DNA of 64,000 nt from Nocardioides sp. L-11A. Its GTDB lineage: Bacteria > Actinomycetota > Actinomycetes > Propionibacteriales > Nocardioidaceae. The position numbers were made by a program, and so were the translations under genes. Of the stretch, positions 16,273-24,823 are shown one piece after another. The notes beneath the pieces were generated by a model that was not told where the DNA came from, did no database searches, and saw only the letters and a program-made list of their open reading frames with translations. Within the stretch, counting starts at the first letter, position 1. Every line of letters begins with the position of its first letter. Where the stretch lies: assembly GCA_029961745.1 (NCBI GenBank), contig CP124680.1:1178001-1242000 (forward strand), given 5' to 3'.

Positions 16273-17697
16273 ATGACCCGATCCAGCATGCTGCACGGCG
16301 TCCGTCCGCGCGCGGGGCGCCGCGCGGCGCTCATGGTGGCGACCGGCCTCGTCGTCGCTCTCGTCCTCTCACTCGGCCCGCTGTCGCTGGGCCGGGCCGG
16401 CGCGGCGTCGGCCGCCGGCGGGTGGAAGAGCGTCAACGTCGCCCGCAGCACCCTCTTCTCGACCAACTTCTGGAGCTACGACGTCAACGCCAAGGGCGCC
16501 GGTGCGGCGGCCTGGGTCGACGGCAACGGGGAGCAGCGCCGGGTCCGGGTGGCGCGCCGGGCGCCCAACGGCGCGTGGGGCCGACCGCACACGCTCAGCG
16601 GCACCTTCTCCTGGAAGGGACTGCGCAACTACGCCGGCACCAACGACATCGCGATCGACGACCGGGGCAGGGTCACCGTCGTGTGGACCCAGTCGAAGGG
16701 GAAGAGCGTCGTGGTCCGGACCGTCTCGAGCAAGGGGAAGCGCGGCTGGTCCAAGCCGAGGACCCTGTCCGCCAAGGGTGATCGCACCGGCTTCCCCCGG
16801 ATCGCGGTCTCCGGCAACGGGTACGCCGTCGTCCACTGGGCCGGCCACTTCGACGTCAAGGTCACCGACTTCACCCTCCACGCGGCGTACCGGGCCCCCG
16901 GCGGCGGGTGGGAGACCGCGCAGCGTCTCGATGTCGACCCGGCCTGGCGGCCCGACGCCCGGGCGAGCGAGCCGGCCATCGACGACCGCGGCGTGGCCAC
17001 GATCGCCTGGGACGAGATCAGGGCGGGTGCCGGACCGGCGAGCAGTCGGGTCCGGCTCGCGTCCCGGGGGCCCGCCACGGGCTGGAGCCAGCAGACCATG
17101 GCCGAGGGTCCGCTCGACCAGCCGTCGGTCGCGACGACGCGGGACGGTCGCCTGGTGGCCGTGTGGCGCGACAGCACGACCATCTTCGCCCGGCACCGCG
17201 CCGCGGACGGTGGATGGGGGCCGACCGAGCAGGTCGTCGTGGGGGACCTCCAGACGCCCCAGAACGCGACCGATGTCGGCATCGCCGAGACCGGGCGGGC
17301 GGTGATCTACGGCGAGGAGGTCGACAGTCGCAACGGGACCGTGCTGCCCTACCTGGCGATCCAGGAGGCTCCGGGGGCGCCGTGGGCGCGGGAGAACGCC
17401 ACCGGCCCGTTCCCGGCGTACGGCTACAGCCTGTTCCTGCCCCAGCTCGAGGTGGGTGCGGGCGGCGACGCGACCCTCACCTGGGAGCAGCAGTACCGAT
17501 CCGAGAAGCGCTGGCCGCTGGCCCTGGTCAGGCACCGTGCGGCCTCCGGTGCCTGGGGCGAGGCACGCCGCCTCCCCGGGCGGGCCTCGAACCCGATGGT
17601 CGGCTCCGACGCCCGGGGTCGCGCCTCGATCGTGTACGGCGCGGGTGACCGCGTCGCGTGCTGCATCTCGATCCGTGCGGCGAAGCTCCGCCGCTGA
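16273..17697 (+). CDS. Secreted protein with propeller-like repeats
   Basis: A 474-residue protein with a signal peptide (RRAALMVATGLVVALVLSLG, cleavage near AGAASAA). The mature part consists of seven or eight repeats of about 50 residues with the pattern VxW-x(6-10)-VRxAxR-x(4)-GxWxxxxxL, for example RVRVARRAPNGAWG and ALVRHRAASGAWGEARRL. This is the look of a beta-propeller. No catalytic residues of sialidases (Asp boxes) are evident. ATG at 16273 is chosen as the signal peptide follows it. Function unknown; probably binds a surface or extracellular ligand. Confidence 0.7.
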   Translation: MTRSSMLHGVRPRAGRRAALMVATGLVVALVLSLGPLSLGRAGAASAAGGWKSVNVARSTLFSTNFWSYDVNAKGAGAAAWVDGNGEQRRVRVARRAPNGAWGRPHTLSGTFSWKGLRNYAGTNDIAIDDRGRVTVVWTQSKGKSVVVRTVSSKGKRGWSKPRTLSAKGDRTGFPRIAVSGNGYAVVHWAGHFDVKVTDFTLHAAYRAPGGGWETAQRLDVDPAWRPDARASEPAIDDRGVATIAWDEIRAGAGPASSRVRLASRGPATGWSQQTMAEGPLDQPSVATTRDGRLVAVWRDSTTIFARHRAADGGWGPTEQVVVGDLQTPQNATDVGIAETGRAVIYGEEVDSRNGTVLPYLAIQEAPGAPWARENATGPFPAYGYSLFLPQLEVGAGGDATLTWEQQYRSEKRWPLALVRHRAASGAWGEARRLPGRASNPMVGSDARGRASIVYGAGDRVACCISIRAAKLRR

Positions 17698-17730
17698 CCG
17701 CGCCGCCCTCGCCGACAGCGCGGGTCGGGG

Positions 17731-18228
17731 TCAGCCCGCGAAGGGCACGAGCAGCCGGCGCAGCAGACCGGCGAGATCGGTCTGGTCCGACTCCGACAGC
17801 CCGGTCAGCAGCTCCCGCTCGGCATCGAGCAGGGCGGCGAAGGCGCCGTCGACGGCGTCCTTGCCCTCCGGAGTGAGCCGCACCAGCACCCCGCGGCGGT
17901 CCGACGGGTCGGGGTGGCGCTCGACGAGGCCACGGGTCGCCAGCCGGTCGACCCGGTTGGTCATCGTCCCGCTCGTCACCAGGGTCTCGCGCAGCAGCCG
18001 GCCGGGGGAGAGCTCGTAGGGCTCGCCGGCCCGGCGCAGTGCCGCCAGCACGTCGAACTCCCAGGACTCGATGTCGTGGGTCGTGAACGCGTCGCGCCGG
18101 GCCCGGTCGACGTGGTGGGCCAGTCGGGAGATCCGGCTGAAGACGGACACCGGACCGAGGTCGAGGTCGCTGCGCTCGCGCGCCCATGCCTCGATCAGCT
18201 CGTCCACCTCGTCCCGCACGGTCGCCAT
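17731..18228 (-). CDS. MarR family transcriptional regulator
   Basis: A 165-residue winged-helix regulator. The DNA-binding part shows WEFDVLAALRRAG, then LLRETLVTSGTMTNRVDRL (recognition helix) and the wing VERHPDPSDRRGVLVRLT, all diagnostic of MarR. It is divergently arranged with the hydrolase at 18287, with 58 bases between the starts. A perfect palindrome lies in that gap, so autorepression and control of the hydrolase/methyltransferase pair are likely. ATG at 18228 is chosen because the longer frame would run into the neighbour. Confidence 0.93.
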   Translation of the reverse strand: MATVRDEVDELIEAWARERSDLDLGPVSVFSRISRLAHHVDRARRDAFTTHDIESWEFDVLAALRRAGEPYELSPGRLLRETLVTSGTMTNRVDRLATRGLVERHPDPSDRRGVLVRLTPEGKDAVDGAFAALLDAERELLTGLSESDQTDLAGLLRRLLVPFAG

Positions 18229-18247
18229 CTTATCCGACCGGTCGAGA

Positions 18248-18279
18248 ATCTTGATGTCAAGATAAAGTGAGCGTAGGGT
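18248..18279 (+). promoter_or_regulatory. MarR operator overlapping the hydrolase promoter
   Basis: ATCTTGATGTCAAGAT (18248-18263) is a perfect 7-2-7 palindrome of the size MarR dimers bind. It contains the -35 hexamer TTGATG (18251-18256). The -10 hexamer TAGGGT (18274-18279) follows after a 17-base spacer and ends seven bases before the GTG start, so binding would block polymerase. Confidence 0.75.
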
Positions 18280-18286
18280 CGGCCCC

Positions 18287-19195
18287 GTGAAGGAGCACGT
18301 CATCGACCTCGGCCCGGTCGCCCTGGCCAGCCTGACCTGGGGCGAGCTCGACGACCGGGATCGTCCGCTCGCGGTCCTGGTCCACGGCTTCCCGGACACC
18401 GCCCATACCTGGCGTCACCTCGGCCCGGCGCTCGCCGATGCGGGCTATCGCGTCGTCGCGCCGTTCACCCGCGGCTACGCGCCCAGCGGGCTCCCCGCCG
18501 ACGGCAGCTACCACGTTCCGGCCCTCATGCACGACGTCCTCGCCCTGCACCGTGCGTACGACGGCGACGGCCGGGCCGCGCTCGTCGGGCACGACTGGGG
18601 TGCGATCACCGCGAACGGGGTCGCCGCCTCGTCGGCCAACCCTTTCGGCGCGATCGTGTCGCTGGCCGTCCCTCCCTTCTCCGTGATGAACCCGCGCCGC
18701 GACGACCTCGCCCGCTGGCTGCGCATCCTGCCGCGCCAGGCGGGCCTGAGCTGGTACACGATGTTCAACCAGCTGCCGCGCCTGCCGGAACGCCGCTTCG
18801 ACGCCCTGGTCGCCCATCTGTGGCGCCGCTGGTCGCCGGGCCACGACGCCACCGAGGACCTCGCGCATCTCGCCGCCGCGATGCCCGACGCCGCCCACCG
18901 GAGTGCGGCGATCGGCTACTACCGGGCCCAGGCCCGGCCGCACCGGCTGCCGACGTCCTACCGGCCGCTGGCCCGCGACTGGACCCGCGAGCCCCGGGTG
19001 CCCCTGCTCTACCTGCACGGCGCCGACGACGGATGCCTCGACGTGCGCTGGGCCGGACGGATCGGCGACCGCCTGCCGGAGGGCAGCCGCGTGGCCGTCG
19101 TCGACGGTGCCGGCCACTTCCTCCAGCTCGAGCGCCCGGACCTCGTCACCACGCGGATCCTCGACCACCTGCAGGAAGGAGCACACCGTCGATGA
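18287..19195 (+). CDS. Alpha/beta hydrolase under MarR control
   Basis: A 302-residue alpha/beta-hydrolase with LVHGFPDTAHTW, the nucleophile elbow LVGHDWGAIT (Asp nucleophile, epoxide-hydrolase type) and the final His in DGAGHFLQLERP. The GTG start is seven bases after a -10 element, so the transcript is probably leaderless. It overlaps the methyltransferase gene by four bases. Control by the divergent MarR protein suggests induction by a small lipophilic compound. Substrate unknown. Confidence 0.85.
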   Translation: MKEHVIDLGPVALASLTWGELDDRDRPLAVLVHGFPDTAHTWRHLGPALADAGYRVVAPFTRGYAPSGLPADGSYHVPALMHDVLALHRAYDGDGRAALVGHDWGAITANGVAASSANPFGAIVSLAVPPFSVMNPRRDDLARWLRILPRQAGLSWYTMFNQLPRLPERRFDALVAHLWRRWSPGHDATEDLAHLAAAMPDAAHRSAAIGYYRAQARPHRLPTSYRPLARDWTREPRVPLLYLHGADDGCLDVRWAGRIGDRLPEGSRVAVVDGAGHFLQLERPDLVTTRILDHLQEGAHRR

Positions 19196-19977
19196 GCCCC
19201 GCCTGGGACCCTGAGCGCTACCTGGCCTACGCCGACGAGCGGGGCCGCCCCTTCCTCGACCTCGTCGGCCGGGTCGCTGCCGCCGACCCCCGGGTCGTGG
19301 TGGACCTGGGGTGTGGACCTGGCAACCTCACCTCCCTCCTCGCTGATCGCTGGCCGGCCGCGGCGATCACCGGTGTCGACTCCAGTGACGCCATGATCCG
19401 CGTGGCCTCCGACAGTTCGGCCGCCGAGCGGGTGGCCTTCCACAGGGCAGACCTCCGCGACTGGCTGGCCGCCGCACCGCCGGCCGGTGTCGACGTCCTC
19501 GTCTCCAACGCGACCCTGCAGTGGCTGCCCGAGCACCTCGACCTGCTCCCCGGCCTGGTCCGCGCCGTCGCCCCGGGCGGCTGGCTCGCGTTCCAGGTGC
19601 CCGGCAACCATGACGAGCCCAGTCACAAGATCCGCGCGGAGCTCGCGGCCGAGGCGCCGTACGCCGCCCACACCGCGGGTGTCGCGCGCCCCGCCGCCCA
19701 CCCGGCGGCGACCTACCTGCGGGCCCTCCAGGCCCTCGGCTGCACGGTCGACGCCTGGGAGACGACCTACCTGCACGTCCTGCACGGGGCGGACCCCGTC
19801 TTCACCTGGGTGTCCGGCACCGGCGCGCGTCCGACCCTGCAGGCGCTGCCCGACGACCTGCGACCGCGCTTCGAGGACGCGTTCAAGGCGCGCCTGCGCG
19901 CGGCGTACCCCGACGAGGGGCACGGCGTGGTGCTGCCGTTCCGCCGGATCTTCGCGGTGGCCAGGGTCGGCGCCTGA
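19192..19977 (+). CDS. tam: Trans-aconitate 2-methyltransferase-like protein
   Basis: A 261-residue class I SAM methyltransferase. The opening WDPERYLAYADERGRPFLDL and the motif VVDLGCGPGNLTSLL match trans-aconitate methyltransferase (Tam), with GVDSSDAMI as the SAM-acid motif and NATLQWLPEH as motif IV. Tam methylates trans-aconitate, a spontaneous by-product of the citrate cycle. The ATG overlaps the hydrolase stop (ATGA), making one MarR-controlled unit. The symbol is by family resemblance; another small acid could be the substrate. Confidence 0.8.
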   Translation: MSPAWDPERYLAYADERGRPFLDLVGRVAAADPRVVVDLGCGPGNLTSLLADRWPAAAITGVDSSDAMIRVASDSSAAERVAFHRADLRDWLAAAPPAGVDVLVSNATLQWLPEHLDLLPGLVRAVAPGGWLAFQVPGNHDEPSHKIRAELAAEAPYAAHTAGVARPAAHPAATYLRALQALGCTVDAWETTYLHVLHGADPVFTWVSGTGARPTLQALPDDLRPRFEDAFKARLRAAYPDEGHGVVLPFRRIFAVARVGA

Positions 19978-19993
19978 GGCGGATCCCCGGGCG

Positions 19994-20635
19994 TCAACGC
20001 ACCCGGCTCAGCGCGTCCTCCACGATCTCGGGCGCGGGGAGGTCTGCGCCCGCGACCGTGATGCTGCTGAACACGCCGTCGACGCACTGCTGCCCGCTCA
20101 CGGTGGTCGGCGCCGCGGCGCTCGGTGCGAGGTTCACGATCTGCCGACGCCCCGCGGGCAGCCCCTGGATCTCCAGCATCCGGCTGAAGTGGCCGCACGC
20201 CTCCTCGGCGCCGATCACCTCACCGGTCTCGATCAGCGCCGCCGCCTCGTCGACCTTGGCGAGCAGCTCGGGGTGCTCGCGGGCCAGCGGACCCTGCCGC
20301 AGCGCCGCGACCGCGGCCGGCAGCGAGCGGGCCCACAGGTCCGCGGGCAGCCGGATCACCTGGAGGCTCCCGCCCGCCGGAGCGTCGTAGGCGCAGGTCC
20401 GCGCCCCTTCCGCGACCGTGCTGTGCCGGGGCTCCCCGGCCACGGCCGTGCCGAGCAGAGCCTCGACCGATCCGTCGTCGAGCAGGCGGCACGGGTCGTC
20501 GGCCGGTACGCCGCGCCCGGTCGCGGAGCCGTCGGCCGCGCTCGGGGCGGCGCCCTCACCGCCGCATCCCGCGACCAGGACGACCGACAGGACGGGCGAC
20601 AGGACGGCGGCGATACGAGCGAGGCGTCGGGGCAT
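19994..20635 (-). CDS. DUF3558-like lipoprotein
   Basis: A 213-residue lipoprotein. The signal ends in the lipobox VAGC (Cys24). The mature part opens DDPCRLLDDGSVEALLG, followed later by TCAYDAP and EEACGHF, the cysteine-containing pattern of DUF3558 lipoproteins of actinobacteria. The family is of unknown function. GATACT lies six bases before the ATG at 20635, fitting a leaderless mRNA. It converges on the methyltransferase gene. Confidence 0.6.
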   Translation of the reverse strand: MPRRLARIAAVLSPVLSVVLVAGCGGEGAAPSAADGSATGRGVPADDPCRLLDDGSVEALLGTAVAGEPRHSTVAEGARTCAYDAPAGGSLQVIRLPADLWARSLPAAVAALRQGPLAREHPELLAKVDEAAALIETGEVIGAEEACGHFSRMLEIQGLPAGRRQIVNLAPSAAAPTTVSGQQCVDGVFSSITVAGADLPAPEIVEDALSRVR

Positions 20636-20685
20636 GCCAGGAGTATCGGGGATCGACCACCGCCGCTCCCGGTCGGGACGACGTG

Positions 20686-20724
20686 GCCGCCGGGGTTCCC
20701 CTCCCTCCAGGGAACCCCGGCGGC
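20686..20724 (-). terminator. Strong hairpin between two minus-strand genes
   Basis: A perfect 15-bp stem (20686-20700 with 20710-20724) with a nine-base loop. It lies 155 bases downstream of the gene ending at 20880 and upstream of the lipoprotein promoter, so it probably terminates the former. The 244-bp gap shows nothing else. Confidence 0.65.
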
Positions 20725-20879
20725 ACCCGCCCCCCGCTCTCGCGGTGGTGCGCCGAGGCGACGTCGGCTCCTGATGACTCAGGACGCCGGTTCGCAGCAC
20801 CCCCCAGATGCTTCGAACCTCGGCCGCTCCGCCCCGCCCCCCAGCCGGGTCGGATCGGCGCCGCAGCCGCCTCGGCAGC

Positions 20880-21728
20880 TCATGGGGCGGCCCTGCCGCC
20901 CAGATGTCGCGACCGTCGGGTCGCGGGATGGGGAGCGTGGGGAACCGCCAGCGCGCCGGTCGCGAGCTCCTGGTCGCGGCACAGGGCGACCACGGCCGTG
21001 ATCACCCGTGCGGCATGCGACTTCCCGACCTGCCGGGCGAGCTCGATGATCCGCTCGACGTAGGGCGACCAGGGGTCCGCGATGATCATCGCGACGTGGT
21101 GGCGCCACTCGTTGATGGTGCCGTGGGCGGCGATGTCGACGAACTCCTCGACGGAGTCGAGCCGCGGCACGGTCCAGGTACGGTTCACCCCCTGGAGCAG
21201 CAGCGCGTGCGCGGCACGCAGGCAGGTGTCGTCGATCGTCCCGCTGCGGCACGCGGTCCGCGGGTGCGCCGCCAGCCGGCGGGCGAGCCCGGGAGCGAGG
21301 ATCCGGCGCAGTGCGGCGCTCGTCATCGGCAGCCGCGAGTCGGTCTCCAGCGCGGTGCCGTAGCGGTGCTGCAGCCGGGCGAGCCGCTTGTGCCCCAGCT
21401 CGTCCACCAGCCCGGACAGCGCGGCGTGGTCCTCGGCGTCGCCGAGCAGCGCGAGCCCGACCAGGTTGGCCGACGCGGCGCACGCCGGCAGTGTGTGGGA
21501 CAGCTCCGGGTGCTCCTCGACCAGCGCGACCAGCCGGGCCCACACGTCGAGATCCTCGGGTCGCACCCGGTGCGTCCGGGCCAGCGCACCGTCGAGTACG
21601 TCGAGGAACAGCTCCTCGTGCGGGAGGCCGATGACCCGCCGCGCGCGCACGTGCTCGCGCAGCGTCGCCGACCGGCGGGCCAGTGACCACGGGCGCAGCG
21701 CGGTGACGGCCGGACGCGTCGTACTCAT
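20880..21728 (-). CDS. Hypothetical protein, mostly helical
   Basis: I do not recognise this 282-residue protein. It has no signal peptide or membrane segment and is rich in Ala, Leu, Arg and His. Predicted helices include WARLVALVEEHPELSHTL and YVERIIELARQVGKSHAARV. The N-terminal third has LREHVRARRVIGLPHEELFL. It starts at ATG 21728 with GGAGACCG upstream, and is divergent from the ECF sigma gene across 177 bases, so co-regulation is possible. The frame stays open upstream opposite the sigma gene, but that is a shadow. Confidence 0.6.
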   Translation of the reverse strand: MSTTRPAVTALRPWSLARRSATLREHVRARRVIGLPHEELFLDVLDGALARTHRVRPEDLDVWARLVALVEEHPELSHTLPACAASANLVGLALLGDAEDHAALSGLVDELGHKRLARLQHRYGTALETDSRLPMTSAALRRILAPGLARRLAAHPRTACRSGTIDDTCLRAAHALLLQGVNRTWTVPRLDSVEEFVDIAAHGTINEWRHHVAMIIADPWSPYVERIIELARQVGKSHAARVITAVVALCRDQELATGALAVPHAPHPATRRSRHLGGRAAP

Positions 21729-21819
21729 CGGTCTCCGTTCGGGATCGGTCCGCCCCGGCGGGGCAGTCACCGAACCGGACGGAGCGCGGACCGGAACATC
21801 ACGCGGTTTTCGCGACGAG

Positions 21820-21836
21820 TTCCGAAAGTTTCCGAA
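21820..21836. promoter_or_regulatory. Direct repeat TTCCGAA in the sigma-factor upstream region
   Basis: TTCCGAA occurs at 21820-21826 and 21830-21836, one helical turn apart, midway between divergent start codons. A GGAAC, as in ECF -35 elements, lies at 21793-21797. Together they may form a regulator site or an autoregulated promoter. Confidence 0.3.
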
Positions 21837-21905
21837 TCGTTGCATCATCGACGGTGCTCGGTCGTTGAACCGAGGTAGGCGAGACCACGAGGACCGGAGG
21901 ACCGG

Positions 21906-23402
21906 ATGGACGAGGACGCGTCCCGCACGCCGGAGGAGCAGCTCCTCGGCCGGGTGCGCGCCGGCGACACCGGCGCGTTCGAGGAGCTGTACCGCGACCA
22001 CGTCGACGGCGCTCGCCACCTGGCCCGGATCCTCGTCGGCCCCGACGCGGCCGAGGAGCTGGTCGCGGAGTCGTTCTCCCGGGTGCTTGGGCAGCTCAGC
22101 TCCGGCGGCGGGCCCACCTCGAGCTTCCGCTCCTATCTGCACGTCACCATCCGCAACGGCTATCGCGACGGCCTGCGCTCGCAGCGCGAGTCGGTCGCGT
22201 CCGATCAGCCGTGGCTCTTCGAGCAGGCCGAGACCGGCGAGGTCACGCCGGAGGAGGCGGTCGAGGCGCTGGACGAGACCGTCGCGGTCGACGCCCTCGC
22301 CACGCTCCCCGAGAGCTGGCGCACGGTGCTGTGGCATGTCGAGGTCGAGGGGCGCAAGCCTGCCGAGGTCGCGACCCTGATGGACCTCAAGCCGCGTGCG
22401 GTCTCCTCCCTCGCGCACCGCGCCCGCGAGGGCCTCAAGCGCGCCTACCTCGATCTGCACGCCGGCCCCGAGCCGGACCGCGAGCAGTGCCGCTGGGTGC
22501 ACACCCGGATGAGCCAGTACGCCCGCGGCGACCTCGGTGCCCGGGCCGAGCAGCGGTTCGGCGCCCATCTCGACGGCTGTGCCGACTGCCAGCGGGCCTT
22601 CCTCGTCGTCGACCGGGTCAACCAGAAGCTCGCCGCGCATCTCCTGCCCATCGTGCTGCTGGCCCTGCCGGCCGGGGCGAAGGGCGTGGCCTGGCTGGCC
22701 GGGGGAGCGGCGGCCGGCGCGGCCGGAGCCGCCGCCGGTACGCCGGGCGGCGGTGCCGCTGGTGCCTCGGGTGCCGCGGCGGGCGGCGGATCGAGCGCCC
22801 CGGTGGTGGCGGTCGCCGCCGCGGTCGCCGTGGCGGCCGTCGCCGCCGGCGCCTTCGCCCTGGTCGATCGTGACGGAGCCGACCGGTCGCCGGCGGCCTC
22901 GCGGCCGGTGGCCGAGGCGAGCTCCGCCGACCCGGCCCCGGCGCCCGGCGCCTCGGCAGAGGCTGCTCCGGGTGGCCCCGCGCCCGCTCCGGCGCCGGCC
23001 GACCCGCCCGCGGCGGACCCTGGCCCCGGGGACCCCGCGCCCGGCGCCTCCCCGCCGCCGCGCGACCCGGAGCCGCCCGCCGCGCCGCCCGCCGGGAAGG
23101 ACCCGGCCACGGATCCGGGCACGGGTCCGGGCACGGATCCGGGCGGCGACCCTCCGGCGCCGTCCCAGGCTGAGGTCCCGGCCGCGCCTCCGGTCGCGCC
23201 GCCCGTCCCGCCGCCGGTGGAGGTGCCGCCCACGACGAAGCCGACCCCGACGGACTGTGGCGGGCGCCGGATCTGCGCCGGACCGGTCACGGTGACCCTG
23301 CCCGGCGACGGCCAGCGGGGCGCGAGCGTCGAGATCAACCTGCCGGGCCTGCCGATCACGATCTCGATCGGCCCGAGGGGCGGCGCGGGCGGTCGGCCGT
23401 AG
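21906..23402 (+). CDS. ECF sigma factor fused to an anti-sigma-like membrane tail
   Basis: A 498-residue fusion. Region 2 of an ECF sigma factor is at about 12-85 (FEELYRDHVDGARHLARI) and region 4 at about 120-180 (LPESWRTVLWHVEVEGRKPA). A zinc-finger anti-sigma (zf-HC2) motif follows, H221-C225-C228 in AHLDGCADC. Then come two hydrophobic segments (about 240-280 and 300-320) and a long Pro/Ala/Gly-rich tail with a final ordered part (CGGRRICAGPVTVTLPGDG). So the sigma part is tethered to the membrane and would need release, or would work in place. GGAGGACC precedes the ATG. Confidence 0.85.
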   Translation: MDEDASRTPEEQLLGRVRAGDTGAFEELYRDHVDGARHLARILVGPDAAEELVAESFSRVLGQLSSGGGPTSSFRSYLHVTIRNGYRDGLRSQRESVASDQPWLFEQAETGEVTPEEAVEALDETVAVDALATLPESWRTVLWHVEVEGRKPAEVATLMDLKPRAVSSLAHRAREGLKRAYLDLHAGPEPDREQCRWVHTRMSQYARGDLGARAEQRFGAHLDGCADCQRAFLVVDRVNQKLAAHLLPIVLLALPAGAKGVAWLAGGAAAGAAGAAAGTPGGGAAGASGAAAGGGSSAPVVAVAAAVAVAAVAAGAFALVDRDGADRSPAASRPVAEASSADPAPAPGASAEAAPGGPAPAPAPADPPAADPGPGDPAPGASPPPRDPEPPAAPPAGKDPATDPGTGPGTDPGGDPPAPSQAEVPAAPPVAPPVPPPVEVPPTTKPTPTDCGGRRICAGPVTVTLPGDGQRGASVEINLPGLPITISIGPRGGAGGRP

Positions 23403-23421
23403 CCGGGTCTCGCGCCAAAGG

Positions 23422-23438
23422 TTACTGGCTAGTAATCT
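23422..23438 (+). promoter_or_regulatory. Operator-like palindrome over the DUF4442 promoter
   Basis: TTACTGGCTAGTAA (23422-23435) is a 5-4-5 palindrome of the TetR-operator type. The -10 hexamer TAATCT (23433-23438) overlaps its right arm and ends seven bases before the ATG, so a bound repressor would block a leaderless promoter. Confidence 0.55.
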
Positions 23439-23445
23439 AGGCCGC

Positions 23446-23925
23446 ATGACCCAGGTCCACAGCCTCTGGAAGACGACCACGAACCTGCCCGTGGTCGGTG
23501 GCACCCTCGGCAAGCGCGTCTTCTCGATCGCGTTCAGCCAGAAGGCGCCGTACTTCGCCTCGATCCACCCGCGGGTGATCGAGCTGCGTCCCAACTACGC
23601 CTCGGTCGTCATCCCGAAGCGCCGCAGCGTCCAGAACCACATCGGCACGGTCCATGCGATCGCGCTGTGCAACGGCCTCGAGATGGCGATGGGCGGCCTC
23701 GCCGAGGTCACCATCCCGCGCGGCAAGCGCTGGATCCCCAAGGGCATGACCGTCTCCTACACCGCCAAGGCCACCGGCGACGTCACCTGCATCGCCGAGA
23801 CCGACCAGGAGCAGTGGGACGGTGCCGAGGGCGACCTACCGGTGCGGGTGCGCGGCGAGCTGGCCGACGGCACCGTCGTCATCGACGGCACCATCGACCT
23901 GTGGGTGACCAGCAAGAAGAAGTAG
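23446..23925 (+). CDS. DUF4442 (hotdog-fold) protein
   Basis: A 159-residue protein of the DUF4442 family, relatives of acyl-CoA thioesterases with a hotdog fold. Characteristic stretches are SLWKTTTNLPVVGG, FASIHPRVIELRPNYASV, and NHIGTVHAIALCNGLEMAMG, the last being the family's central helix. It likely acts on or binds an acyl-thioester. It stands alone, transcribed from a promoter overlapped by a palindrome, which suggests control by a TetR-type fatty-acid regulator encoded elsewhere. Confidence 0.85.
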   Translation: MTQVHSLWKTTTNLPVVGGTLGKRVFSIAFSQKAPYFASIHPRVIELRPNYASVVIPKRRSVQNHIGTVHAIALCNGLEMAMGGLAEVTIPRGKRWIPKGMTVSYTAKATGDVTCIAETDQEQWDGAEGDLPVRVRGELADGTVVIDGTIDLWVTSKKK

Positions 23926-23926
23926 C

Positions 23927-24823
23927 TCAGGCGCTGCCGGGACCGATGCCGGCGGCGCCCCCGGTGTTCTCGCCGTGGGTGGACAGGCCGGTCAGCGCGG
24001 TCATCCCGACGTCGAGGCGCCGGTGCTCGCCGACGAACCTCCGCTGCACCCAGGTGGCGATCGCCGTCAGGACCAGATTGACCGAGATGTAGAGGAACGA
24101 CAGCACGATCGCGGTCTGCAGGTGAGTGCCGGGGAACTCGGTCCACATCGCCTTGCCGATATAGGTCAGGCCCGGCGCGATGATGTAGTAGCCGAGGCTG
24201 GTGTCCTTCAGTGCGACGACGCACTGGCTGATGATCGCCGGCAGCATGATCTTCACGGCCTGCGGCAGCAGGACGAGGTTCATCACCTGGGTCTTGCGCA
24301 TCCCGATCGCGTAGGCCGCCTCGGCCTGGCCCTTCGGTACGGCGAGGACGCCGGCGCGGAACACCTCCGCCAGCACCGAGCCGTTGTAGAGGGTGAGGGC
24401 GAAGACCACCGACCAGTAGGGACCGAAGCCGTTGCCGACCCCCCAGCTGAAGAAGATGAAGATCATCAGCAACAGCACGGGCACGGCGCGGAAGAACTCC
24501 ACGACGAGGGTGCACGCCCAGCGCACCGGCCGGTGGTCGGAGAGCTTCCCGACACCGAAGACCACACCGAAGACCACCGCGAGGACGATCGAGGTGAACG
24601 CCATCTGCAGCGTCTTCAGCAGCCCGTCGACGAGCAGTGCCTCGACGTACTTCGGCGTGACGAACTGCTCCCACTTCGCGTAGGCCAGCTCGCCCTCGGC
24701 GTCCATGAACGCCACCAGGCCGACGACCCCTGCCAGGATCGCGATCACCGTCACGACGCCGTAGATCCGGTGCCGGGCGACCGTACGCGGTCCGGGCGCG
24801 TCGAAGAGAACGGATCCGGTCAT
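23927..24823 (-). CDS. gluD: Glutamate ABC transporter permease GluD
   Basis: A 298-residue permease of the polar amino acid ABC family. It has an N-terminal helix, then the MetI-like core with VEFFRAVPVLLLMIF and the EAA loop ALTLYNGSVLAEVFRAGVL followed by GQAEAAYAIGM. Together with GluC it forms the membrane channel of the glutamate importer; Corynebacterium has the same gluABCD order. The ATG overlaps the gluC stop (24823-24825). It is the last gene of the operon and converges on the DUF4442 gene. Confidence 0.88.
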   Translation of the reverse strand: MTGSVLFDAPGPRTVARHRIYGVVTVIAILAGVVGLVAFMDAEGELAYAKWEQFVTPKYVEALLVDGLLKTLQMAFTSIVLAVVFGVVFGVGKLSDHRPVRWACTLVVEFFRAVPVLLLMIFIFFSWGVGNGFGPYWSVVFALTLYNGSVLAEVFRAGVLAVPKGQAEAAYAIGMRKTQVMNLVLLPQAVKIMLPAIISQCVVALKDTSLGYYIIAPGLTYIGKAMWTEFPGTHLQTAIVLSFLYISVNLVLTAIATWVQRRFVGEHRRLDVGMTALTGLSTHGENTGGAAGIGPGSA

